Shown one piece after another: positions 1 to 6,431 of a stretch of 6,451 nt of DNA. Under the pieces are notes generated by a model that did not search any database, had not been told where the DNA came from, and saw nothing but the letters and a program-made list of their open reading frames with translations. Positions within the stretch are counted from its first letter, which is position 1. Each line of letters opens with the position of its first letter. This DNA is from Chloroflexota bacterium (GTDB lineage Bacteria; Chloroflexota; Dehalococcoidia; JACQTR01), in the NCBI GenBank assembly GCA_016210705.1, contig JACQTR010000149.1, positions 1 through 6,451 on the forward strand, given 5' to 3'. Made by a program: the position numbers and the translations under genes.

Positions 1-1471
1 CCTTAAAGTCCATGTCCCCCCAGGCATCCTCCACACCCTCGATATCAGTGAGGACGGCATAGCGGACATTATCACCCATCACCAAGCCCATAGCTATCCC
101 CGCCACTGGTGCCTTGATAGGCACTCCTGCATCCATGAGGGATAGACTGCTGCCGCAAACACTGGCCATGGAGGTGCTACCATTAGAGCTTAGAACTTCG
201 GAAACGAGGCGAATGGTATAGGGGAATTCTTCTTCACTGGGGATGACGGGGGTCAAGGCCCGTTCCGCCAAAGCTCCGTGCCCCACCTCTCGACGGGCAG
301 GGGAACCCATACGTTTGACCTCCCCCGTACTGAAGGGGGGGAAATTATAGTGGTGCATGAAGCGCTTGCTTTCCTCTTGGGTCAGGCCATCGAGAATCTG
401 CTCGTCCTCCCCCGAGCCCAGGGTGGCTATGGTAAGAACCTGGGTCTGGCCTCGGGTGAAAAGCCCCGAGCCGTGGGTGCGCGGCAATAGTCCCACCTCA
501 CAAGATATGGGCCTGATCTCATTCAAACCGCGACCACTGGGACGGATACCCGCATCCAAAATTTGAGCCCTGATAAGCGCCTTAACCTGGGATTCCAAGG
601 AGGCGACAAGGCTCTTTTCCGGGTAGCTCTCACCCAGGGCTGCCACCAACTCGCTCTTGAGGGTGGCCAACGCCTCTTCTCGCTCCCCTTTGCCTCCCAA
701 AGCCATTACTTGATCCCACCTGCTTTCCAAAAAGGAACTGACCGCCGCCACCACTTCAGGCCCGGGCTCATCGCTAACATAGGCTATTTTGGCCTTGGCA
801 TCCTCGGCAATAAGTTGGTCTTGCAGCCTTATAACTTCTTTGTTGACTTCCTGTCCCCTTCGGATCGCCTCTAGGATGATATCCTCCTGGACCTCGCTGC
901 CCCCAGCCTCCACCATCAGCACGGCGTCCCTGGTTCCCGCCACCACCAGGTCCAGTTGGCTGCGTCCAAGTTCGGTAAAGGTGGGGTTGATCACAAATTC
1001 CCCCTCTACATAGCCCATTCTAGTGGCGGCCAAGGGACCAGCGAAGGGAATTTCTGAGGTGGAGAGGGCGGCCGAGGCCCCAATAATGGCTAAAATATCC
1101 GGGTCATTCTCCTGGTCGGCAGAAAGCACGGTAATAACCACTTGAACCTCGTTCCGGAAACCACGAGGAAAAAGGGGGCGAATGCAGCGGTCAGTGAGCC
1201 GCATGGCCAGAATTGCTTCCTGAGTGGGGCGTCCTTCTCTTTTAAAGAACCCCCCAGGGATTTTACCTGCTGCGTAAAGCCTTTCTTCATAATCCACGGT
1301 CAGCGGGAAAAAATCGACCCCTTCCCGAGGCTGAGGGCTACAGCAGGCAGTGACCAAAACCACAGTATCGCCATAACGGACGGTTACCGCCCCATTAGCC
1401 TGCTCGGCCAGCTTGCCTGTCTCAATGACCAGCTCTCTGCCCCCAATAGTAAGGCTATATTCTCGATTCAC
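1..1471 (-). CDS. pnp: Polynucleotide phosphorylase (PNPase), N-terminal 490 residues, cut by window edge
   Basis: PNPase degrades RNA 3'-5' by phosphorolysis, releasing nucleoside diphosphates, as a cytoplasmic trimer often tied to the degradosome. The frame is open from a GTG at 1471 to the left edge. Visible parts are the first RNase PH-like domain (about residues 10-145, with FFKREGRPTQEA near 75-86 and CIRPLFPRGF near 96-105), the helical linker (about 230-305), and most of the second RNase PH-like domain. That domain carries LLPRTHGSGLFTRGQTQ (328-344) and the phosphate-binding SNGSTSMASVCG (429-440). D482, D488 and K490 align with the catalytic Asp/Asp/Lys known in E. coli PNPase (486/492/494); K490 is the last complete codon. 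The rest of the domain plus the KH and S1 RNA-binding domains (family length about 700-750) lie outside. GTG is chosen because it matches the family N-terminus, a Shine-Dalgarno lies upstream, and no other start codon occurs in frame after the rpsO stop. It follows rpsO by 24 bases with no terminator and is probably cotranscribed with it. Confidence 0.97.
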   Translation of the reverse strand, partial: MNREYSLTIGGRELVIETGKLAEQANGAVTVRYGDTVVLVTACCSPQPREGVDFFPLTVDYEERLYAAGKIPGGFFKREGRPTQEAILAMRLTDRCIRPLFPRGFRNEVQVVITVLSADQENDPDILAIIGASAALSTSEIPFAGPLAATRMGYVEGEFVINPTFTELGRSQLDLVVAGTRDAVLMVEAGGSEVQEDIILEAIRRGQEVNKEVIRLQDQLIAEDAKAKIAYVSDEPGPEVVAAVSSFLESRWDQVMALGGKGEREEALATLKSELVAALGESYPEKSLVASLESQVKALIRAQILDAGIRPSGRGLNEIRPISCEVGLLPRTHGSGLFTRGQTQVLTIATLGSGEDEQILDGLTQEESKRFMHHYNFPPFSTGEVKRMGSPARREVGHGALAERALTPVIPSEEEFPYTIRLVSEVLSSNGSTSMASVCGSSLSLMDAGVPIKAPVAGIAMGLVMGDNVRYAVLTDIEGVEDAWGDMDFK

Positions 1472-1483
1472 TGGAAAAGTTTG

Positions 1484-1490
1484 TCCTCCT
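1484..1490 (-). promoter_or_regulatory. Ribosome binding site of pnp
   Basis: AGGAGGA on the minus strand, 12 bases before the GTG at 1471. The spacing is slightly long, but this is the only purine-rich block in the 24-base gap after rpsO. It supports the GTG start, and no ATG or TTG occurs in frame between the rpsO stop and that GTG. Confidence 0.8.
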
Positions 1491-1495
1491 AAAAA

Positions 1496-1759
1496 TTATC
1501 TGCGCAAGCCTAATTTGCTGATGATAGCTTTATAACGTTCCGGATCCTGTTTTTGGAGGTAAGCTAATTGTCGGCGACGCTGTCCCACCAGCTTAAGTAA
1601 CCCACGCCGGGAGTGGTGGTCATGGCGATGAACCTTAAAATGCTCCGTAAGCTGGCTTATTCTCTCGGTGAGGATGGCGACCTGTACCTCTGAAGAACCG
1701 GTGTCCTTTTCGTGGTGCTGAAATTCTGTGATGAGGCTACTTTTGCGTTCTTTCTCCAC
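1496..1759 (-). CDS. rpsO: 30S ribosomal protein S15
   Basis: S15 is a small primary-binding protein that attaches to the central domain of 16S rRNA, nucleates platform assembly of the 30S subunit and contributes to an intersubunit bridge. The 87-residue product is close to the usual 88-89. It carries the family signatures DTGSSEVQVAILTERI (about 19-34), the rRNA-contacting DHHSRRGLLKLVGQRRR (about 47-63) and the C-terminal ISKLGLRR. The start is a GTG. An in-frame TAA stands five codons upstream (1772-1774) and no other start codon lies between them, so GTG is the only possible initiator that keeps the full N-terminus. A strong promoter sits immediately upstream and pnp follows after 24 bases, the classic rpsO-pnp order. 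The usual upstream translation genes of this cluster (truB, ribF) are absent; the preceding gene is a membrane exchanger. Confidence 0.98.
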   Translation of the reverse strand: MEKERKSSLITEFQHHEKDTGSSEVQVAILTERISQLTEHFKVHRHDHHSRRGLLKLVGQRRRQLAYLQKQDPERYKAIISKLGLRR

Positions 1760-1761
1760 TT

Positions 1762-1771
1762 CCTTCCCTTC
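1762..1771 (-). promoter_or_regulatory. Ribosome binding site of rpsO
   Basis: The purine run GAAGGGAAGG on the minus strand ends two bases before the GTG at 1759. The AAGGGA part gives a usable spacing of about 5-6 bases. It lies within the predicted transcript, whose leader would be only about 17 bases. Confidence 0.6.
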
Positions 1772-1780
1772 TTAGTCGCT

Positions 1781-1797
1781 GATTATAGCATATAATC
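1781..1797. repeat. Perfect 7-bp inverted repeat over the rpsO -10 box
   Basis: GATTATA-GCA-TATAATC on the plus strand: two perfectly complementary 7-base arms around a 3-base centre. It contains TATAAT on both strands (1782-1787 minus, 1791-1796 plus). It could be a symmetric -10 element able to fire in both directions or a repressor operator, or it could be a by-product of an AT-rich consensus promoter. Confidence 0.7.
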
Positions 1798-1811
1798 GAG
1801 TACAGTGTAAA
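1782..1811 (-). promoter_or_regulatory. Extended -10 sigma-70-type promoter for rpsO-pnp
   Basis: On the minus strand there is TTTACA (1806-1811, one mismatch to the consensus -35), an 18-base spacer, and a perfect TATAAT (1782-1787). TGC comes directly before it (1788-1790), giving a full TGnTATAAT extended -10. AT-rich sequence lies upstream of the -35 box (about 1812-1832) and could act as an UP-like element. The predicted transcription start is near 1776, leaving a leader of about 17 bases before the GTG of rpsO. Inferred from consensus alone, but it is the best promoter match I noticed in any gap of the window. Confidence 0.8.
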
Positions 1812-1842
1812 TCATCCTATTATCCTAATTAAGCCTAACAAA

Positions 1843-1917
1843 TCACTTGTAGGTGTTCCTTGGTAGATAGCGCTGGGACGCCCCAAGCTTTCGGAGGCAG
1901 AACTCGGCAGGGGCCAT
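1843..1917 (-). CDS. Possible micro-ORF, 24 codons, with strong Shine-Dalgarno
   Basis: ATG at 1915-1917 to TGA at 1843-1845 would encode MAPAEFCLRKLGASQRYLPR followed by NTYK (24 residues, basic, no membrane segment). It is preceded by GGAGGGGGTGAT (1918-1929), nearly the full anti-Shine-Dalgarno complement, placed with GGAGG seven bases before the ATG. It begins 26 bases after the exchanger stop and ends before the rpsO promoter, so it would be translated from the exchanger mRNA. I do not recognise the peptide. It may be a real small protein, the remnant of a longer gene, or chance. The binding site is the main support. Confidence 0.3.
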   Translation of the reverse strand: MAPAEFCLRKLGASQRYLPRNTYK

Positions 1918-1943
1918 ATCACCCCCTCCACTTAGAAAGAGGT

Positions 1944-3215
1944 TCACTGGCGAGATGGCGATCGAACTACGCCCACAACCTGGGGGACTATCTTCAGTAG
2001 CCCACGCAGCCGCTGCCTATCCTTAACGACGAGGATGAGGGTGAGCAGAATATAGACAGCGGAGAAGCCATACCTAATGTGAGGGTCGGGGAAGGGAAGC
2101 TGTAGGGCGAAGAGAAGGAAGAGGGCCGCCGCCTCTCGCCGCGAAATACTTAGATTGATCAAAACGGCCACAGCGAAGGCCGATTGTGCAGTGGTGAGGA
2201 GGATCTCCTCTACCTGGCGCCCATCTAGGGGCAGTGCCGAGAGGGGCTTGCCTTGGGTTAGTAAAGAGATGCCGTAAACCAGGGGCAAGGTCCCTATTAA
2301 CAAAGTCCATTGGTTCACTTTAGAAGAGATGAGGGTGCCCATACCCGCCCCAGCATTGGCCCTTAAGGTGAAGATGGAGGCCACAAAGATCTCTGGCGCC
2401 TCTGAAGCCAGGGGAGCTACCCATTGGACTAGGATGAACTCATCTATCTTCAAAGCCTTTCCCGAGGCTATCAGCCCCTCAGCGAAGGGCTCGGCGGAGG
2501 CTATGATGATTAAGGCCGAATATACGAAAAGAGCGATGGTCGTCATCCGTCTCCAAGTAGCCGGCAGGGCACCGATGGTAAGGGAGGGACCCACCAGCTC
2601 TGGCTCCTCGTGATGGGCCCGGGAGGCCGCCCATATGTAAAGCACAAAAAGGGAGACCAAGACCACGCTATCTATAAGGGACAACGTACCCTTTAAGGGG
2701 ATAGTAAAGGCATAAAGGGTAGCCAGCCCCAAGAAGGAGAGTTCTACGGCGTGGCTCTTCTCCAGAGCCAAGGCCCTTTTTTTTGTACGCCACCAGAATA
2801 GGAAGACCACCAGGGCCCAGCCCGCCCCCACCAGGAGGCGATTAGCGCCAGTCATATTAGCTACCGCGTAATGGACATATTCTGGCTTGCTGCCTGCCGT
2901 CCAAGCAAAGTACAAGTCCACAGCGTACTCAGGAAGGACGGCTATAAGGGCTAAAAAGGCCAAGGCCAAGGCCTGGGAAATGTCCCGCTGCGCCGCCTCG
3001 GCGGCCCAGGAGAGAAGAAAGGCAGCGCCGACAATGGCCAGGCCGAACAACAAGGCATCTAAGGCTGGCTTAGTGTGGGTGCCGCTGACCCTTAAGTAAA
3101 TAGCGGGCAAGGCCAGGGCTGCCGCCCCGGTTATCCACAGCCAATCTTTCCCCGTCCCCCCAGCTTGCTGCGCCTTTTCGCCTTTGGTTTTATTGCTTTT
3201 TTGGTTCAACGCCAT
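1944..3215 (-). CDS. Sodium/calcium exchanger family (CaCA) membrane protein
   Basis: A 423-residue polytopic membrane protein with a basic, hydrophilic N-terminus (about 1-24) and roughly 10-12 hydrophobic segments. Two internal repeats resemble the alpha-1 and alpha-2 motifs of the cation/Ca2+ exchanger superfamily. The first has AVLPEYAVD (92-100; P95, E96) followed by ANMTGANRLLVG (119-130). The second has PLASEAPEIFVASI (268-281; P274, E275) followed by ISSKVNQWTLLIGTL (296-310). The Pro-Glu pair in each repeat is the known cation-coordinating feature. The Asn-rich partner motifs are divergent from the usual G-N-x-x-G-S-N, so the transported ion (Ca2+, Na+, H+ or K+) cannot be assigned. 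In-frame TGA directly abuts the ATG, so the start cannot lie further upstream; GGGAG 11 bases before it (3227-3231) is the likely Shine-Dalgarno. It lies 64 bases after accC, possibly in the same transcript. Confidence 0.88.
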   Translation of the reverse strand: MALNQKSNKTKGEKAQQAGGTGKDWLWITGAAALALPAIYLRVSGTHTKPALDALLFGLAIVGAAFLLSWAAEAAQRDISQALALAFLALIAVLPEYAVDLYFAWTAGSKPEYVHYAVANMTGANRLLVGAGWALVVFLFWWRTKKRALALEKSHAVELSFLGLATLYAFTIPLKGTLSLIDSVVLVSLFVLYIWAASRAHHEEPELVGPSLTIGALPATWRRMTTIALFVYSALIIIASAEPFAEGLIASGKALKIDEFILVQWVAPLASEAPEIFVASIFTLRANAGAGMGTLISSKVNQWTLLIGTLPLVYGISLLTQGKPLSALPLDGRQVEEILLTTAQSAFAVAVLINLSISRREAAALFLLFALQLPFPDPHIRYGFSAVYILLTLILVVKDRQRLRGLLKIVPQVVGVVRSPSRQ

Positions 3216-3236
3216 TCAGATAACAACTCCCTCGCC

Positions 3237-3251
3237 CTCCCAGACGGGGAG
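3237..3251 (-). other. Short hairpin before the exchanger ribosome binding site
   Basis: On the minus strand CTCCC-CGTCT-GGGAG forms a perfect 5-bp GC-rich stem in the accC-exchanger gap. No T-tract follows, so it is not an intrinsic terminator. A second GGGAG (3227-3231), the likely Shine-Dalgarno, could pair with the same CTCCC instead, giving two alternative folds. Confidence 0.35.
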
Positions 3252-3279
3252 AAACATATAGCCGATATAATAAGCACGT

Positions 3280-4818
3280 TTAGGATCGCCTTATGAGGTC
3301 TGAGGAATTCAATAACTCATTGCGGCCAAAGGCTCGCCACAGGCTGGGAGATACTTTAACCTCGGCAGGATGAGAGTCTTTAACCAGAGGTGGGGTTGAT
3401 GGAACACCAGTAGAAGATCTCAGGTGATTGATGCTTATATCCAAGGAGCGTTCCTCACTCTTGATCTGCCTCGCTCTTTGAAAAAGCTGGGGATGGTCAG
3501 CGATGAAGTTAGTGGAGTATTCACCGCGACGAAAGTCATCGTCCTCGAAGACAGCCCGCAAAAAGGGGATATTGGTAGTTACCCCCACGATAACGTACTC
3601 AAATAGGGCACGACGCATGCGCTCCATAGCCTCAGATCGATCTCGTCCCCAGGCCACCAGTTTAGATATCATAGAGTCGTACCAAGTGGGAATGGTGTAG
3701 CCCATGTGGACTCCGCTATCCACGCGTATACCGATACCCCCAGGGGAACGGTAGTGAGCAAGAGTGCCCGCCGCCGGAGCAAAATCGGCAAAGGGGTCCT
3801 CAGCGCAGATACGGCACTCGATGGCGCAGCCATTGGGGACTATATCCCTCTGGCCATAACTTAGGGACTCCCCAGAGGCAATAAGAATCTGCTCCTTCAC
3901 TATGTCGATGCCAGTAGCCACCTCAGTGACGGTATGCTCCACTTGGAGCCGAGTATTCATCTCCAGGAAATAAAAGTGGCCATCGTCGTAAAGGAACTCC
4001 ACCGTGCCTGCATTGACATAGTCCACGGCTTGAGCCACCTTTATAGCCGCTGCGCCCATAAGGGTCCTTTGATCGTCAGTCATAACGGTCGAAGGCGTTT
4101 CTTCCACCATCTTCTGATGTCGCCTCTGGATGGAGCAATCCCTTTCCCCTAAATAAACATAATTGCCCTGAGCGTCCCCTAAAATCTGAAACTCTATGTG
4201 ACGAGGACGAAGGAGATATTTCTCTAAAAACAATGCTGTGGCCCCAAAAGCAGCATGAGATAGAGAGCGAGCCGCCTCTAAATTGGCTCGGAGATCGGCT
4301 TCCGAATCCACGACCCTCATACCAATGCCCCCGCCACCGGCCGCAGCCTTGATGAGGACAGGATAACCAATTTCCCTAGCGGCGCTTATGGCCTCCTCGT
4401 CGGTGGTGAGGGCCCTGCTGGCAGGCAGCACTGGAACACCAACTCTAAGCATAAGCTTTCGGGCCGCCAGCTTATCGCCCATAGCCGCAATGGATTCGCT
4501 CCTGGGGCCAATGAAGGCTATGCCGGCCGTCTCACAAGCCAGGGCGAATTCAGCGTTTTCCGCCAAGAAGCCATAGCCCGGGTGGATGGCATCGGCGCCA
4601 CTGTGCCGAGCGATATCCAATATCTTCCCGATGTTCAAATAGCTCTCTCCCGCTGGTGCTGAGCCTAGGCTGTAGGCCTCATCCCCATAATAGGCAAAAA
4701 ACGCATGACTATCCGCTTCAGAGTGGACAGCTACCGTGGCTATGCCCAACTCCCTACAGGCCCGCATCACCCGGACCGCGATTTCTCCTCTATTGGCCAC
4801 CAGAACCTTTTTAAACAT
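3280..4818 (-). CDS. accC: Biotin carboxylase subunit of acetyl/acyl-CoA carboxylase or two-subunit pyruvate carboxylase
   Basis: It carboxylates biotin on a carrier protein using ATP and bicarbonate, the first half-reaction of a biotin-dependent carboxylase. Domains in order: N-terminal pre-ATP-grasp fold (MFKKVLVANRGEIAVRVMRA), ATP-grasp (about 115-320), and the biotin carboxylase C-terminal domain (about 333-440). Catalytic and ATP-binding residues known from E. coli AccC are all present: K116, K157 before the AAAGGGG loop (158-164), H207, K236, E274, E286, N288, R290, Q292, V293, E294 and R336. At 512 residues it exceeds the usual 450 by a low-complexity tail (about 443-512), as in archaeal-type PycA and some acyl-CoA carboxylase subunits, so the acceptor (acetyl-CoA, propionyl-CoA or pyruvate) is undecided. 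No BCCP or carboxyltransferase gene lies nearby in the window. The ATG is the first start after an in-frame TAA (4831-4833); AGGTGG (4823-4828) is a close Shine-Dalgarno. Confidence 0.95.
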   Translation of the reverse strand: MFKKVLVANRGEIAVRVMRACRELGIATVAVHSEADSHAFFAYYGDEAYSLGSAPAGESYLNIGKILDIARHSGADAIHPGYGFLAENAEFALACETAGIAFIGPRSESIAAMGDKLAARKLMLRVGVPVLPASRALTTDEEAISAAREIGYPVLIKAAAGGGGIGMRVVDSEADLRANLEAARSLSHAAFGATALFLEKYLLRPRHIEFQILGDAQGNYVYLGERDCSIQRRHQKMVEETPSTVMTDDQRTLMGAAAIKVAQAVDYVNAGTVEFLYDDGHFYFLEMNTRLQVEHTVTEVATGIDIVKEQILIASGESLSYGQRDIVPNGCAIECRICAEDPFADFAPAAGTLAHYRSPGGIGIRVDSGVHMGYTIPTWYDSMISKLVAWGRDRSEAMERMRRALFEYVIVGVTTNIPFLRAVFEDDDFRRGEYSTNFIADHPQLFQRARQIKSEERSLDISINHLRSSTGVPSTPPLVKDSHPAEVKVSPSLWRAFGRNELLNSSDLIRRS

Positions 4819-4843
4819 CAGCCCACCTAATTATCTCCATCAT
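4811..4843 (-). other. Possible 10-codon upstream ORF overlapping the accC start
   Basis: ATG at 4841-4843 reads MMEIIRWADV and stops at TAA 4811-4813, three bases past the accC ATG in another frame. GGAG directly precedes the first ATG (three bases before the second). The overlap would allow translational coupling to accC, and the accC Shine-Dalgarno lies inside the short frame. A frame this small arises easily by chance. Confidence 0.15.
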
Positions 4844-4904
4844 CTCCAAAACAACTTCGGATAGGGACAAAGAGCTATTCAGAAAAGCGACACCCAATTT
4901 TCTA

Positions 4905-4918
4905 CGACCTAAAGGTCG
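4905..4918. other. Small hairpin just after the pepA stop codon
   Basis: Arms CGACC (4905-4909) and GGTCG (4914-4918) flank TAAA on the plus strand. On the transcribed minus strand the stem is followed by TAGAAAATT rather than a run of T, so it does not qualify as an intrinsic terminator. At most it is a weak attenuating or processing structure between pepA and accC. The rest of the 104-base gap shows no convincing promoter. Confidence 0.3.
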
Positions 4919-4922
4919 GTAC

Positions 4923-6419
4923 CTACTTCTCGGCCATGTCTATAGCCAAGTTTACCAGGGTTCGCACTGCTACGCCCACCGCCCCTTTAGGACGATAAGT
5001 ACGTTCCTTATCGCTAAAAGAGGTACCGGCAATATCCAAGTGAACCCAGGGGGTATCCTCTACAAATTCGGCCAAGAACTGGGCAGCGGTGATAGCTCCC
5101 CCCTCCCGGCCCCCAGTGTTTTTGATATCAGCTACGTCGCTCTTGTTGAGATCTTTAAACTCCTGGTACATGGGCATTTGCCAGATGTACTCCCCAGCCC
5201 TATTGCCAGCTTGGATTAGCTTATCCACCAACTCCTGGTTATTGCCAAAGGCCCCGGTGCAGAAAGGCCCCAGGGCAATAGCGCAGGCTCCGGTAAGGGT
5301 AGCCACGTCCACCAGAGGGGAAAGCTCTAGCTTGCGTGCATAGCAAAGGGCATCGGCCAAGATCATCCTACCCTCGGCATCAGTGCTCTCCACCTCGATG
5401 GTTTTACCATTCATAGCCCGTAAGACATCGGCAGGCTTAAGAGCAGCGCCACCAGGTAAGTTTTCAGTGGCAGGGACGATAGCAGTGACATTGATTTTGG
5501 GTTTTAGCTCGGCAATAGCCCGCATAGTGGCGATTACGGCAGCACCCCCCGCCATATCCCCTTTCATTTCTCCCATACCCTGAGCCGGTTTGAGGGATAT
5601 CCCACCGGAATCAAAGGTTATGCCTTTACCCACTAGCCCTAGGGAGGTAGAACCTCCACCCCGATAAGTGAGGGTCATAAGCTTAGGGGGTTGATGGCTA
5701 CCCTGAGCTACCCCCAATAAGGCGCCCATCCCCAGCTCCGACATTTGTTCTCGATCCAAAACAGCATATTCCAAGTTCCAGGCTTCGGCCAATGCCTTGG
5801 CCCGTTCCGCCAATATGGTGGGGGTCAAAGCATTAGCTGGTTCGTTAACAAGGTTTCGTGCCAGGTTGGTAGCCTCGGCCATTATCCGGCCCCGATTGCA
5901 TCCTTCTTCTACCGCTGCCCTCTTTGCCTCGTCTTGTTCCACCACCGAAAGCTCTTGGATATCCTCAAAATCGGGCTCCTTAGTCATATGCTGACGAAAG
6001 ACATAAAGGCCCAAGAGGGCCCCTTCCACCACAGACTGAGCGGCGACAGTGGTGTCGATGCCACCCGCACCAGCACCATGAACAATAGTAGCTACTTGTT
6101 TGGCGCCTTTACGGTGCAAAAACTTCAAGGCCTCCGCACTGACATCACGAAGCCTATCGGCGGTCAAATCGGCCTCCTTACCTAACCCCATCACTACCAC
6201 CCGAGCTGGCGCTATTCGGCCCTGAGTATGGATTAGGGTGATTTCGTTAAGCTTGCCCTTGATTTCACCATCAGCAATAAGCTGGGTAATAGTCCCCCCC
6301 AGAGCCCCATCCACGACCCTAGTGGCCCCACCTAGGCTAGTCACCCCCTCAAAAAGGTTGACGATGATTGCGTTAGCTGGAATCTGAGTAATATCAGCAT
6401 AAACAACCCTAATCTCCAC
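4923..6419 (-). CDS. pepA: Leucyl aminopeptidase, M17 family (PepA)
   Basis: A cytosolic two-metal exopeptidase that removes N-terminal residues from peptides; family members work as hexamers. The 498-residue length is typical. The N-terminal regulatory/macro-like domain spans about 1-165 and the catalytic peptidase domain about 175-490. Metal ligands and catalytic residues aligned to E. coli PepA are all present: K265 and D270 in VGKGITFDSGG, K277 in SLKP, D288 in MKGDMAGG, and D347, E349 and R351 in the signature STDAEGRM (345-352). The enzyme should therefore be active. The start is GTG with AGGAG seven bases upstream; no other start codon occurs in frame between it and the right window edge. 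It is the first gene of the minus-strand run in the window; its promoter, if any, is beyond the right edge. Some PepA proteins also bind DNA (Xer recombination, carAB control in E. coli); nothing here shows that role. Confidence 0.97.
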   Translation of the reverse strand: MEIRVVYADITQIPANAIIVNLFEGVTSLGGATRVVDGALGGTITQLIADGEIKGKLNEITLIHTQGRIAPARVVVMGLGKEADLTADRLRDVSAEALKFLHRKGAKQVATIVHGAGAGGIDTTVAAQSVVEGALLGLYVFRQHMTKEPDFEDIQELSVVEQDEAKRAAVEEGCNRGRIMAEATNLARNLVNEPANALTPTILAERAKALAEAWNLEYAVLDREQMSELGMGALLGVAQGSHQPPKLMTLTYRGGGSTSLGLVGKGITFDSGGISLKPAQGMGEMKGDMAGGAAVIATMRAIAELKPKINVTAIVPATENLPGGAALKPADVLRAMNGKTIEVESTDAEGRMILADALCYARKLELSPLVDVATLTGACAIALGPFCTGAFGNNQELVDKLIQAGNRAGEYIWQMPMYQEFKDLNKSDVADIKNTGGREGGAITAAQFLAEFVEDTPWVHLDIAGTSFSDKERTYRPKGAVGVAVRTLVNLAIDMAEK

Positions 6420-6426
6420 TCTTTCT

Positions 6427-6431
6427 CTCCT
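6427..6431 (-). promoter_or_regulatory. Ribosome binding site of pepA
   Basis: AGGAG on the minus strand, seven bases before the GTG at 6419. It decides the non-ATG start. Only 20 further bases lie to its right in the window, too few to judge a promoter. Confidence 0.8.

Noticed and set aside
469..484. Loss of a catalytic residue in PNPase (Val where an acidic residue might be expected in the DIEGVEDAWGDMDFK segment)
   Set aside because: Numbering from the terminal Lys shows the catalytic pair is D482 and D488, both present. The variable position is not catalytic, and other bacteria also have a non-acidic residue there.
1142..1492. 116-codon plus-strand open frame opposite the start of pnp
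   Set aside because: It is fully antisense to the conserved PNPase N-terminus and its product has no recognisable motifs. It is explained by codon bias on the opposite strand.
1812..1850. Second promoter upstream of rpsO using GATAAT
   Set aside because: No -35-like hexamer lies at 16-18 bases upstream (AGTGAT at 17), so it falls well short of the promoter at 1782-1811.
1875..1915. Terminator or structured RNA in the exchanger-rpsO gap
   Set aside because: Only short stems are possible on the minus strand (GCCCC with GGGGC about 25 bases apart, TGGG-GCGT-CCCA). None is followed by a T-tract, and no known RNA family pattern (SRP RNA, tRNA, tmRNA) fits.
4905..4918. Intrinsic terminator after pepA
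   Set aside because: The stem is only 5 bp and no T-run follows on the transcribed strand.
4819..4922. Dedicated promoter for accC
   Set aside because: No -35/-10 pair with acceptable spacing was found on the minus strand in the gap.
5745..6185. 146-codon plus-strand open frame opposite pepA
   Set aside because: Antisense to a strongly conserved M17 enzyme; its product shows no domain-like pattern and it is explained as a shadow of pepA.
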